Source: Desulfovibrionales bacterium (GTDB lineage Bacteria; Desulfobacterota; Desulfovibrionia; Desulfovibrionales; Desulfomicrobiaceae). Taken from it: a stretch of 5,513 nt of DNA. The stretch lies in assembly GCA_012727515.1 (NCBI GenBank), contig JAAYGZ010000161.1, positions 1 to 5,513 of the forward strand, in the 5' to 3' direction. How positions within the stretch are numbered: the stretch's first letter is position 1; the number at the start of each line of letters is the position of its first letter. A program made the translations under genes and the position numbers. The notes below the pieces were generated by a model. That model ran no database searches, was not told the DNA's origin, and saw only the letters and a program-made list of their open reading frames with translations. Positions 1 through 5,513 of this stretch are shown here, one piece after another.

Positions 1-54
1 CTTCCAGGGTGGCGTGAGACCAAGACCCAAGGCAAAAATTTGTTCAGCAAGCAT
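1..54 (-). CDS. ISL3-family transposase, N-terminal fragment (cut by window edge)
   Basis: Eighteen codons are visible, reading MLAEQIFALGLGLTPPWK, with no stop before the window edge. The ATG (54-52) follows AGGAGG (66-61) at a 6-nt spacing, so the start is well supported. The 'ALGLGLTPPW' stretch resembles the extreme N-terminus of ISL3-family transposases, which usually have a zinc-binding N-terminal region followed by a DDE catalytic domain. None of those catalytic parts can be seen here. The gene runs in the same direction as lrp-putA but is separated from it by a terminator. With only 18 residues, the family call could be wrong; the presence of a translated gene start is more certain. 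Confidence 0.6.
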   Translation of the reverse strand, partial: MLAEQIFALGLGLTPPWK

Positions 55-97
55 GGCAGCCCTCCTGAAGGAAAGGCTACCCAAACTGGGTGAGGTC

Positions 98-127
98 GGT
101 CAATTCCACATCAAACGACGAAGAACC
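98..127 (-). repeat. Candidate left terminal inverted repeat of the IS
   Basis: On the minus strand this begins GGTTCTTCGTCGTTTGATG and lies at the junction with the putA terminator. It begins with GG and shares the GG-TCTTC and CGTTT blocks recalled from ISL3-family ends. The partner repeat is outside the window, so the inner limit (about 98-105) is a guess and the outer limit (127) is inferred from the sharp change to terminator sequence. Confidence 0.5.
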
Positions 128-159
128 AAAAACCGGGGCACACATGCACCCCGGTTTTT
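128..159 (-). terminator. Rho-independent terminator of the lrp-putA operon (symmetrical, potentially bidirectional)
   Basis: An 11-bp perfect inverted repeat, AAAAACCGGGG (128-138) with CCCCGGTTTTT (149-159), encloses a 10-nt loop. On the minus strand it starts 28 nt after the putA stop codon and ends in TTTTT. Because the A-run and T-run are mirror images, it could also stop transcription on the plus strand coming out of the IS. Its last T abuts the presumed IS end. Confidence 0.85.
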
Positions 160-187
160 CTTCCATCCAAACAACCACGTAGATGTA

Positions 188-3100
188 TTAAATAATCCAG
201 TCGTCATCCGCCTCAATAGGCGCAAAGCCCCGGCGCATGGTATTTTCACAAACCATACGCGGATCAAGGAACTGGAGCAGATAGTCCGGGCTGCCAGATT
301 TGGAGCCAACCCCGGACATATGAAAACCGCCAAAGGGATGGCGCTCAACCAGCGCTCCGGTAGAGCCACGGTTTAAGTACAGATTGCCCACATTAAATTC
401 AGCTCTGGCTGTGTCCAGATGGCGTGGGCTGCGTGAAAAAACAGCTCCGGTCAGGGCAAAGCGTGTGGAATTGGCCCATTCCACGGCCTGGGCAAAATCT
501 TTCACCTTCATCACAGCCAGCACTGGCCCGAAAACCTCTTCCTGAGCAATGCGATGCTCTGGCGTAATGCCTTCCACAATGGTTATGGGCGCATAATACC
601 CAGTGGCAGGCACAGAACTCTCGTACAAAAGCTTGCCTTCACTCTTGGCGATTTCAATGTATTTTTTCACATTGGCCTGAGCCTTATCATCCACAACTGG
701 TCCCATATAATAGGTCGGGTCTTCAGAAGGCCCAATGGCCAGCGATCTGGCTCCCTGCACTAAGCGCTCAATGAATTTGGCATAAATGGGTTCTACCACA
801 ATAACCCGCGAACACGCCGAACATTTCTGCCCCTGGAACGCAAAGGCCGAATTCAGCACTTCACGAATAGCCTCATCAAGATCAGCGTCATCATCAATAA
901 TAATGGCATTTTTTCCGCCCAGTTCAGCAATAACCCGCTTGATCTGCTTTTGCCCAGGCTGAATCACAGAGGCCTTGTTCACAATGCGGTGCCCGACCTC
1001 CATGGACCCGGTAAAGGCAATGAGTGAAATATCCGGATGTTCCACCAGATAGTCACCCATAACAGAACCACGGCCAGGCACATAGTTGAACACCCCAGCA
1101 GGCAGGCCAGCTTTGCGGAAAATTTCAGCCAGGGTAAAACCCACCACAGACGAAGGCCCGGCAGGCTTGTACAGCACCGGATTGCCGGTAACAATGGCCG
1201 CAGCGCTCATGCCGCAACTGATGGCCAGAGGAAAATTCCACGGCGCAATAACCGCGGCAATGCCCTTGGGCTGATACATAAGCAGGCTCATTTCACCTGG
1301 AGCACGGCCCATGCGCTGAGGCTTGCCCAGACGAATCATTTCCCGGGCATAGTATTCCAGAAAGTCAATGGCTTCAGCCACATCAGCCTGGGCCTGGTCA
1401 AACTGTTTGCCCACTTCCAGCACCTGCCAGGCAGAAAGATTGTAGCTGTCCTGACGGGCAATTTCAGCGGCCTTGAGCAGGTACCCGGCCCGATCTTCAG
1501 CACTGAGCGCCTTCCAGGCCGGAGCAGCCAGCTTGGCGGCTTCAATGGCCAGATCAATTTCTTTGGTTGAGGCCTGGCAGATAGTGCCGATGACTTCGCT
1601 TGGATTAGCAGGGTTCACTGAGGCCAGGGTGTCCGCAGTGCGCACTTCCTTGCCGCCAATGATCAGCGGATATTCTTTGCCTAACTGGCCGCGCACTGTA
1701 GCCACAGCCTGGACAAAGGCCTCACGCACTTCGGTTTTGGAAAAATCTGCAAAGGGTTCGTTTTCAAAGCGTGCCAGACCTGACTGGGCCGGAGCAGCCT
1801 TGGGCTGGCGAGAGGCTTTTTCGCGCTCCACAGTTTGTACAGGATTTTCCAGCAAATGCTCAACTTCTGCTTCTTCAGCAAAGGACTGACGCAAAAAGGA
1901 TTCATTGGCCGTGTTTTCAAGCAGACGGCGCACCAGATACGCCATGCCGGGCAGCAGGTCGCCATACGGAGCATACAGGCGAACTCGTTTGGCCACATTG
2001 AGCAAACCTTTGCGCACCGGTTCGGCCATGCCATAGAGCACCTGAAACTCATAGCGCGTCTCAGGAACCTGTAAGGCCTGGGCCATTTCCATAACAGCGG
2101 CAATGCTACGGATGTTGTGCGAAGCACAGCCAAAATGGCAGATATCGTGATTTTCCAGAATAACCCTGGCCTGGCGTTCATAGGCCGCATCACTTTCAGC
2201 CTTAATGGTCCAGACAGGAATAGCCCAGCCATTTTGCTTGGCAATGACTGTTTCGTAATCCCAGTACGCGCCTTTGACCAGGCGGATGGAAATGGGCAAT
2301 TTTTTTGCTCTGGCCCAGGCCAGCAGATCAGCCAGATCCTGGTCCGTGTCTTTGAGATAGGCTTGCAGCACAATGCCCAGGTGCGGATAATCGCGAAACT
2401 CATCGCTGTCGCGCAAACGGCGATACACTTCCAAGGTAATATCCTTGAATTTATACTGCTCCATGTCGATGCGCAAAAAACCATTCATTGTTCGCACCGT
2501 GCGCAGAACAGGCTCAAGGCGTTTGACAATGCCCTGGACCGAGCCTTCAAAATCTCTGGGCGAGGCCTGAGAAAAAAGTGCCGTGGGTTTGACCGAAACA
2601 TTGACCCGTGGCGCATGGCCCCAGTCCAGATCATTGCCACCCAGGGCAGGCCATTTGGGATACTCAGGACCAAGAGCCTCAAGCAGGGTCATGTATTCCT
2701 GCAAATAGGCTTCAGACTCGATTTCACTGACAGCTGCTTCACCCAAAATATCAATGGTAAACGCAAACCCGTCTTTGCGGATTTTTTTCAGATTTTTAAT
2801 GGCATCAGCAGTATTTTCACCAATAATAAACTGCTTGGCCATGCCCTCGATATTGGAGCGGATTGTCTTGGCCACCAGGCCCCCTGCCAGCTTGCCTGCA
2901 AAGCCGGACCCTAAAGCGCCTGCCCCCCATTTGAGCACAGCAGGTACGTCCTGATCATCTCCGGCAAAATACTCATCAATATGACGGGACAGGGATTCAG
3001 AGGTATTTAAATACGGCAGGACATCCACAAAGCGAAAAAGCTGAACCTTGAAATTTTCATTACGCATGGACCAGTCCATGACCTTGCCCGTCCACCAGCC

Positions 3101-3193
3101 TTTGTTAAAAATAGACGGAGCTTCGCCAGAAATGCTTTTGAAAAATTCCTTGCCGCGATCCACGATTTTTTTGTCCAATACTGTGTTGTCCAT
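188..3193 (-). CDS. putA: Bifunctional proline dehydrogenase / L-glutamate-gamma-semialdehyde dehydrogenase (PutA, short form)
   Basis: This 1001-residue enzyme oxidises proline to glutamate in two steps: an FAD-dependent proline dehydrogenase passing electrons to membrane quinone, then an NAD-dependent aldehyde dehydrogenase. The N-terminal half carries the proline dehydrogenase signatures: RLVKGAYWD (304-312, Lys307) and LYAPYG...YLVRRLLEN with Tyr407, Arg422 and Arg423, matching the spacing of the E. coli substrate residues Tyr540/Arg555/Arg556. The C-terminal half is a full aldehyde dehydrogenase: PWNFPL (Asn653), FTGS (727-730), ELGGKNA (Glu757), GQKCSACSR (catalytic Cys791) and EEVFGP (885-890). 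There is no N-terminal ribbon-helix-helix domain and no extra C-terminal domain, so this is the roughly 1000-residue class, as in Geobacter or Bradyrhizobium. The start at 3193 is chosen because AAGGAG (3205-3200) lies 6 nt upstream; an in-frame ATG at 3259 would overlap the upstream regulator. It is intact, and probably cotranscribed with that regulator 31 bp away. Confidence 0.97.
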   Translation of the reverse strand: MDNTVLDKKIVDRGKEFFKSISGEAPSIFNKGWWTGKVMDWSMRNENFKVQLFRFVDVLPYLNTSESLSRHIDEYFAGDDQDVPAVLKWGAGALGSGFAGKLAGGLVAKTIRSNIEGMAKQFIIGENTADAIKNLKKIRKDGFAFTIDILGEAAVSEIESEAYLQEYMTLLEALGPEYPKWPALGGNDLDWGHAPRVNVSVKPTALFSQASPRDFEGSVQGIVKRLEPVLRTVRTMNGFLRIDMEQYKFKDITLEVYRRLRDSDEFRDYPHLGIVLQAYLKDTDQDLADLLAWARAKKLPISIRLVKGAYWDYETVIAKQNGWAIPVWTIKAESDAAYERQARVILENHDICHFGCASHNIRSIAAVMEMAQALQVPETRYEFQVLYGMAEPVRKGLLNVAKRVRLYAPYGDLLPGMAYLVRRLLENTANESFLRQSFAEEAEVEHLLENPVQTVEREKASRQPKAAPAQSGLARFENEPFADFSKTEVREAFVQAVATVRGQLGKEYPLIIGGKEVRTADTLASVNPANPSEVIGTICQASTKEIDLAIEAAKLAAPAWKALSAEDRAGYLLKAAEIARQDSYNLSAWQVLEVGKQFDQAQADVAEAIDFLEYYAREMIRLGKPQRMGRAPGEMSLLMYQPKGIAAVIAPWNFPLAISCGMSAAAIVTGNPVLYKPAGPSSVVGFTLAEIFRKAGLPAGVFNYVPGRGSVMGDYLVEHPDISLIAFTGSMEVGHRIVNKASVIQPGQKQIKRVIAELGGKNAIIIDDDADLDEAIREVLNSAFAFQGQKCSACSRVIVVEPIYAKFIERLVQGARSLAIGPSEDPTYYMGPVVDDKAQANVKKYIEIAKSEGKLLYESSVPATGYYAPITIVEGITPEHRIAQEEVFGPVLAVMKVKDFAQAVEWANSTRFALTGAVFSRSPRHLDTARAEFNVGNLYLNRGSTGALVERHPFGGFHMSGVGSKSGSPDYLLQFLDPRMVCENTMRRGFAPIEADDDWII

Positions 3194-3199
3194 GTACAA

Positions 3200-3205
3200 C
3201 TCCTT
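3200..3205 (-). promoter_or_regulatory. Ribosome binding site deciding the putA start
   Basis: AAGGAG sits 6 nt before the ATG at 3193. It lies in the 31-bp gap after the upstream regulator's stop codon, which favours this start over the in-frame ATG at 3259 inside that gene and gives putA its own strong initiation site. Confidence 0.85.
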
Positions 3206-3224
3206 GAGCAACCAGGAAAAGAGG

Positions 3225-3707
3225 TTAGCGAGATGCTTTTTTAGATTTGCATGTAGCAAAGGCCAGAGACAGGGCCTGAGTTTCTTTCAGGGTCTCTAAA
3301 ACCAGGGTGGTGCGACTGTCACGCACGCCTGGAATTTCACCAAATTTTTTCATAAGTTCAGCCAGGGTTTCGGTGTTGCTGACCCTTGCTTTGAGCAGAT
3401 AATTATACTCTCCGGCAGTCCAGTGTACTTCCTGCACTTCTGGAATACAGGCCAGGCGCGTTCCGATTTCTGTACATCCTACAGGATCTTCTGTTTTGAC
3501 CTGGATAAACGTGGACAAAGCTATGCCCAGGGCTTTGGGATTAAGGCGCACGGCATAGTTTTGAATCACGCCTTTTTGTTCCAGCTTTCTCACGCGCTCT
3601 AAAATACCCGATGGAGCCATGCCAATCTGGCGAGCCAGGTCTGCGTTGGTAATTTTGCCACTCTCTTGGAGTATGTTCAAAATTTGAATGTCAACACTGT
3701 CTAACAT
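3225..3707 (-). CDS. Lrp/AsnC-family transcriptional regulator, probable regulator of putA
   Basis: A 160-residue protein with the two-part Lrp architecture. An N-terminal winged helix-turn-helix occupies about 4-50 (LDSVDIQILNIL, then NADLARQIGMAPSGILERVRKL with the recognition helix near 31-42). A RAM effector-binding and oligomerisation domain covers about 62-140, including the characteristic TAGEYNYLLKARV at 97-109. Length is normal for the family, with a short lysine-rich tail. The ATG at 3707 follows GAGG at 9 nt. It is the first gene of an apparent two-gene unit with putA. Lrp-type PutR proteins activate putA in response to proline in Agrobacterium and Rhodobacter, so control of putA and of itself is the likely role; that is inference. 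A branched-chain amino acid role like B. subtilis AzlB is the alternative, since azlCD is nearby. Confidence 0.93.
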   Translation of the reverse strand: MLDSVDIQILNILQESGKITNADLARQIGMAPSGILERVRKLEQKGVIQNYAVRLNPKALGIALSTFIQVKTEDPVGCTEIGTRLACIPEVQEVHWTAGEYNYLLKARVSNTETLAELMKKFGEIPGVRDSRTTLVLETLKETQALSLAFATCKSKKASR

Positions 3708-3730
3708 ATCTTACAACCTCATTTTTTTGG

Positions 3731-3759
3731 AATATAATTCTATTGACTCATGAAGTCAA
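3731..3759 (-). promoter_or_regulatory. Sigma-70-type promoter of the lrp-putA operon
   Basis: On the minus strand the -35 box TTGACT (3759-3754) and -10 box TATATT (3736-3731) are separated by exactly 17 bp. Each matches consensus at five of six positions. A start about 7 nt downstream of the -10 box gives a short leader of roughly 17 nt containing the GAGG ribosome site of the regulator gene. Confidence 0.8.
3743..3759. promoter_or_regulatory. Inverted repeat over the lrp-putA -35 box, candidate operator
   Basis: TTGACT-N5-AGTCAA is a perfect 6-bp dyad with a 5-bp spacer. One arm is the -35 hexamer itself and the other lies in the promoter spacer, so a bound dimer would cover the RNA polymerase contact site. 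Lrp/AsnC proteins bind short dyads near their own promoters, so autoregulation by the adjacent gene product is the natural inference. The dyad does not clearly match the E. coli Lrp consensus, and part of its symmetry could come from the -35 sequence. Confidence 0.5.
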
Positions 3760-3848
3760 CGCAGTCACTGTGCTTTATTGAGAAAAAAGCTACAGACCAC
3801 ACAGCGCCCTGGCGCATAACTCACACCAGAAATGAGCATAAGGCCGTT

Positions 3849-4214
3849 ATGTATCACTATGCAGCCACAGCCCTCCTGAGCATCCATCTTGGTTTTATTA
3901 TCTTTGTTATTTGCGGAGGATTTTTTGCTTTGCGCTGGCCCAGGCTGGCCTGGGTGCATGTGCCCGCAGTTGTGTGGGCAAGTCTGGTGGAAGCAGGAAA
4001 TCTGGCCTGTCCCCTGACTCTGTGGGAAGATGCCTTGCTGCGCCTGGCTGGGCAGCAAGGATATCATGATGATTTTATACAGCATTATCTGCTGGCATGT
4101 ATCTATCCGGAAGGGCTGACCAGAACCGTGCAATGGACGCTGGCCGCTGCAATTTTACTTGTTAATGCCATCCTGTATGGCATTCTTGCCTTGCGCCGAA
4201 TGCGAGGCCAATAG
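3849..4214 (+). CDS. DUF2784 family small membrane protein
   Basis: A 121-residue inner-membrane protein of unknown function. It has hydrophobic segments at about 7-27, 36-50 and 95-115, with a more polar region between the last two. Features I associate with DUF2784 are LRWPRLAWVHVPA (28-40), CPLTLWE (54-60) and a DFIQHYLLACIYPEGLTR block (75-92), followed by a last transmembrane helix and a basic tail. The ATG at 3849 is preferred: AAGG lies 5 nt upstream and the membrane domain starts directly after it. An in-frame ATG at 3750 would add 33 polar residues, lacks a ribosome site, and lies inside the neighbouring promoter dyad. It is transcribed divergently from the lrp-like gene and converges on azlD with a 14-bp gap. 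No function can be assigned; nothing ties it to proline metabolism other than position. Confidence 0.87.
   Translation: MYHYAATALLSIHLGFIIFVICGGFFALRWPRLAWVHVPAVVWASLVEAGNLACPLTLWEDALLRLAGQQGYHDDFIQHYLLACIYPEGLTRTVQWTLAAAILLVNAILYGILALRRMRGQ
4164..4184. repeat. Perfect 8-bp inverted repeat inside the 3' end of the DUF2784 gene
   Basis: AATGCCAT (4164-4171) pairs with ATGGCATT (4177-4184) around a 5-nt loop. On the minus strand it lies about 45 nt after the azlD stop codon, where a terminator for azlCD would be expected, but no T-run follows on either strand. It may be a transcript-end stabilising stem or chance. Confidence 0.35.
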
Positions 4215-4228
4215 AAACAAGATCTGAC

Positions 4229-4555
4229 TCACAAAAGAAAATAGCGCCACAAGGCCACGCAGCCCATACCAGTGGCCACAGCACCCACAAAGCTGCCTGT
4301 TTTCCAGCACACGACAAATGTCGGCACTGCAGCCCACAAAAAAACATTCCGGACCGAGAGATCAAAGCCGCGCTCTGTAATGAACAAAGAAGGCACCAGC
4401 ATGGCCGAAAGCACTGACACAGGAATATAGCCCAACCAGCGAATCATGTTTTCAGGCAAAGTACGACGAGCCAATGTCAGCGCAGGCAAGGCCCTGGGAA
4501 TATATGTCACTACCATCATGCCTATAATGGTCAGGAAGATCGTTTGCTGGTCCAT
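4229..4555 (-). CDS. azlD: AzlD family branched-chain amino acid export subunit
   Basis: A 108-residue, highly hydrophobic protein with about four membrane segments (near 5-24, 41-59, 70-85 and 87-106). It carries the family motifs TYIPRALP (17-24) and YIPVSVLSAMLVP (43-55). AzlD is the small partner of AzlC; the pair exports branched-chain or related amino acids (AzlCD in Bacillus, BrnFE in Corynebacterium). The ATG at 4555 follows GGAG at 7 nt. The gene begins inside the last 25 bp of azlC in another frame, so the two are almost certainly translationally coupled. Length is normal for the family. It ends 14 bp from the convergent DUF2784 gene with no clear terminator between them. Confidence 0.92.
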   Translation of the reverse strand: MDQQTIFLTIIGMMVVTYIPRALPALTLARRTLPENMIRWLGYIPVSVLSAMLVPSLFITERGFDLSVRNVFLWAAVPTFVVCWKTGSFVGAVATGMGCVALWRYFLL

Positions 4556-5250
4556 ACATACACTCCAAGGCCAAAGGTTGCGCTGATAATGGTTGCGGTC
4601 AGAACATGAGCCTGGGTCAGCCCGGCCTGCAGGAGCACGGTCGAGAGCACGCCAGCCACAATACCTACCAGCACATGCAAGCGGGATTTGCTCTGTCCAA
4701 TGAGCAGGGCAATAAACATGGCTGCCAGGGCGTAATCCAGTCCAATGGGTTTGATATCTGTAATCAGGGTGCTGGCAGCCAGCCCCAGAACTGTGCCCCC
4801 GACCCAGGCACTGTGCGCAATAACATTGATGCCAAATGTTTGCCTTTGCCCGAGTTGGCCTTTGGCAAAGCGCCCGACATGGAGCGCAAAAGTTTCATCT
4901 GTCATCTGAGCAGCAAATAAGGCCAGGCGGGTTTTGCTCCAGGAATTTAAGTACGGAGCCAGGGCTGCGGACATGAGCAAATGGCGCAGGTTGACGATAA
5001 ACGTGGTCATTATAATGGTCAGGGGATTGGCCAGAGCTGCAAACAAGCCCACGGCAATGAGCTGGCCAGAGCCAGCAAAAACCAAAATACTCATAAGTAC
5101 AGTATTGATGCCTGACAGCCCAGATTTCTGCGCCAGCACTCCGTAGGCAAAGCCTACAGGGACATAACCCAGAATAATGGGCAGGGTCTGTTGAAACGCG
5201 GCCCCCAGGCCGGATGTGGCAGACGCGGGGCGCACACTTTGTTCGTGCAT
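4531..5250 (-). CDS. azlC: AzlC family branched-chain amino acid export permease
   Basis: A 239-residue inner-membrane protein, the large subunit of an AzlCD exporter. A roughly 20-residue polar N-terminus is followed by hydrophobic segments consistent with the usual 6-7 helices. Family motifs visible are LGYVPVGFAYGVLA (27-40), FAGSGQ (58-63), NLRHLLMSAALAPYL (87-101) and the TDETFAL loop (117-123). The ATG at 5250 follows GGAG at 8 nt. It overlaps azlD by 25 bp, giving a two-gene unit. Related exporters carry branched-chain amino acids, methionine or the analogue 4-azaleucine; the substrate here cannot be read from sequence. In B. subtilis an Lrp-type regulator (AzlB) represses azlCD, so the Lrp-like gene in this window is a possible but less likely regulator, being separated by DUF2784 and in a different transcription unit. 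Confidence 0.95.
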   Translation of the reverse strand: MHEQSVRPASATSGLGAAFQQTLPIILGYVPVGFAYGVLAQKSGLSGINTVLMSILVFAGSGQLIAVGLFAALANPLTIIMTTFIVNLRHLLMSAALAPYLNSWSKTRLALFAAQMTDETFALHVGRFAKGQLGQRQTFGINVIAHSAWVGGTVLGLAASTLITDIKPIGLDYALAAMFIALLIGQSKSRLHVLVGIVAGVLSTVLLQAGLTQAHVLTATIISATFGLGVYVWTSKRSS

Positions 5251-5513
5251 GTTCTATTCTCCACACAGATACGCTGCGTACAACAGCTGCCATGCTCCTT
5301 AATAGAGGACATGGTTTTAAGATTGGTACACGTGAAAATTCCCTTTACGCAGCCAGTGCTCTCCATTTTCCGGCTCGCACCGTAAAAAAATCAGCACTGC
5401 CAAGCCCTGCTCCACAGGCTGCACAAAAATTCATGATTGCATCTTTTGTGTCCTGTCTGAAAATACGCTTTTGTTTTTAGGGAGGTGCTGATTAATTCTG
5501 TCATGTATAGACC
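5251..5513. other. Intergenic/leader region upstream of azlC
   Basis: This 263-bp stretch must hold the azlCD promoter, but I see no hexamer pair close to consensus on the minus strand. GGAG (5262-5259) is the azlC ribosome site. Small symmetric words occur (ACGCTGCGT at 5271-5279, CACGTG at 5329-5334) but are too short to call operators. Reading frames here are short: a 29-codon minus-strand frame at 5434-5345 and a 37-codon one at 5504-5391, neither with a ribosome site at good spacing. No tRNA, terminator or repeat array was recognised. Confidence 0.5.

Larger units (their letters stand above)
1..127 (-). mobile_element. Left end of an ISL3-like insertion sequence (partial, runs off the window)
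   Basis: Read on the minus strand, this segment starts with GG at position 127 directly after a terminator T-run. It continues through a candidate terminal repeat, a short leader with a small stem (ACCCA/TGGGT, 79-91), a perfect Shine-Dalgarno and the first codons of a transposase-like protein. That order is typical of an IS end. Assignment to ISL3 rests on two recalled resemblances: an N-terminus of the type 'LGLTPPW', and a terminal repeat starting GG-TCTTC with a following CGTTT, as in the corynebacterial element IS31831. The other end, most of the transposase and any target duplication lie outside the window, so it is unknown whether the element is intact. Confidence 0.62.

Noticed and set aside
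14..376. 120-codon plus-strand frame across the IS end, terminator and putA 3' end
   Set aside because: It runs straight through the terminator hairpin and antisense to two better supported genes; its arginine/lysine-rich product matches nothing known to me.
2117..2914. Long open frame (265 codons) on the plus strand opposite putA
   Set aside because: It is antisense to the proline dehydrogenase domain, shows no recognisable motif and is explained by the codon bias of putA. The same holds for the frames at 1037-1570 and 1473-1889 (plus) and 1681-2484 (minus, other frame).
3194..3259. N-terminal extension of PutA by 22 residues from the ATG at 3259
   Set aside because: It overlaps the regulator gene by 35 bp and has no better ribosome site than the AAGGAG 6 nt before 3193; the extension does not resemble PutA N-termini.
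3804..3815. GCGCC-CT-GGCGC repeat as an operator or hairpin before DUF2784
   Set aside because: A 2-nt gap is too short for a stable hairpin loop, and the 5-bp GC arms are likely to occur by chance.
3750..3848. Longer start for the DUF2784 protein at 3750
   Set aside because: The added 33 residues are polar and not family-like, no ribosome site precedes it, and it starts inside the dyad over the opposite promoter.
4895..5293. 132-codon minus-strand frame starting at 5293, with AAGGAG just before it
   Set aside because: Most of it overlaps azlC out of frame, the AAGGAG-to-ATG gap is only 1 nt, and the cysteine/arginine-rich product looks like a shadow translation.
5481..5513. GGAGGTG at 5481-5487 and ATG at 5503 as the start of a plus-strand gene leaving the window
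   Set aside because: The spacing from GGAGG to the ATG is about 17 nt, too long, and only three codons remain; the in-frame GTG at 5485 overlaps the ribosome-site sequence itself. It cannot be judged from this window.

Overview
The window looks like ordinary bacterial chromosome from a mesophilic, mid-GC Gram-negative bacterium. A short two-domain PutA of the Geobacter/Desulfovibrio type, an Lrp-family gene directly ahead of it and an AzlCD pair would fit a deltaproteobacterial sulfate or metal reducer. That assignment rests on recalled protein resemblance only and is held loosely.

Layout, left to right. (1) Positions 1-127 are the left end of an ISL3-like insertion sequence: a candidate terminal inverted repeat and the first 18 codons of a transposase reading out of the window on the minus strand. 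(2) Positions 128-159 are a strong hairpin terminator, immediately next to the IS end. (3) Positions 188-3193 (minus) encode a 1001-residue bifunctional PutA (proline dehydrogenase plus glutamate-semialdehyde dehydrogenase). (4) Positions 3225-3707 (minus) encode an Lrp/AsnC-type regulator 31 bp ahead of putA. A near-consensus sigma-70 promoter (TTGACT, 17 bp, TATATT) precedes it, and a perfect 6-5-6 inverted repeat covers the -35 box. (5) Positions 3849-4214 (plus) encode a small DUF2784 membrane protein transcribed divergently from the regulator. (6) Positions 4229-5250 (minus) encode an azlC-azlD pair with overlapping reading frames, a branched-chain amino acid exporter, convergent with the DUF2784 gene. 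(7) Positions 5251-5513 are leader and intergenic sequence with no convincing gene.

Functionally, the core is a proline-catabolism operon. The Lrp-like protein is probably an amino-acid-responsive, autoregulated switch for putA, which itself has no N-terminal DNA-binding domain. AzlCD is a separate unit that exports amino acids. Nothing here looks like a new multi-gene system. The points most worth checking are the operator-like dyad over the lrp-putA promoter and the IS insertion at the edge of the putA terminator.
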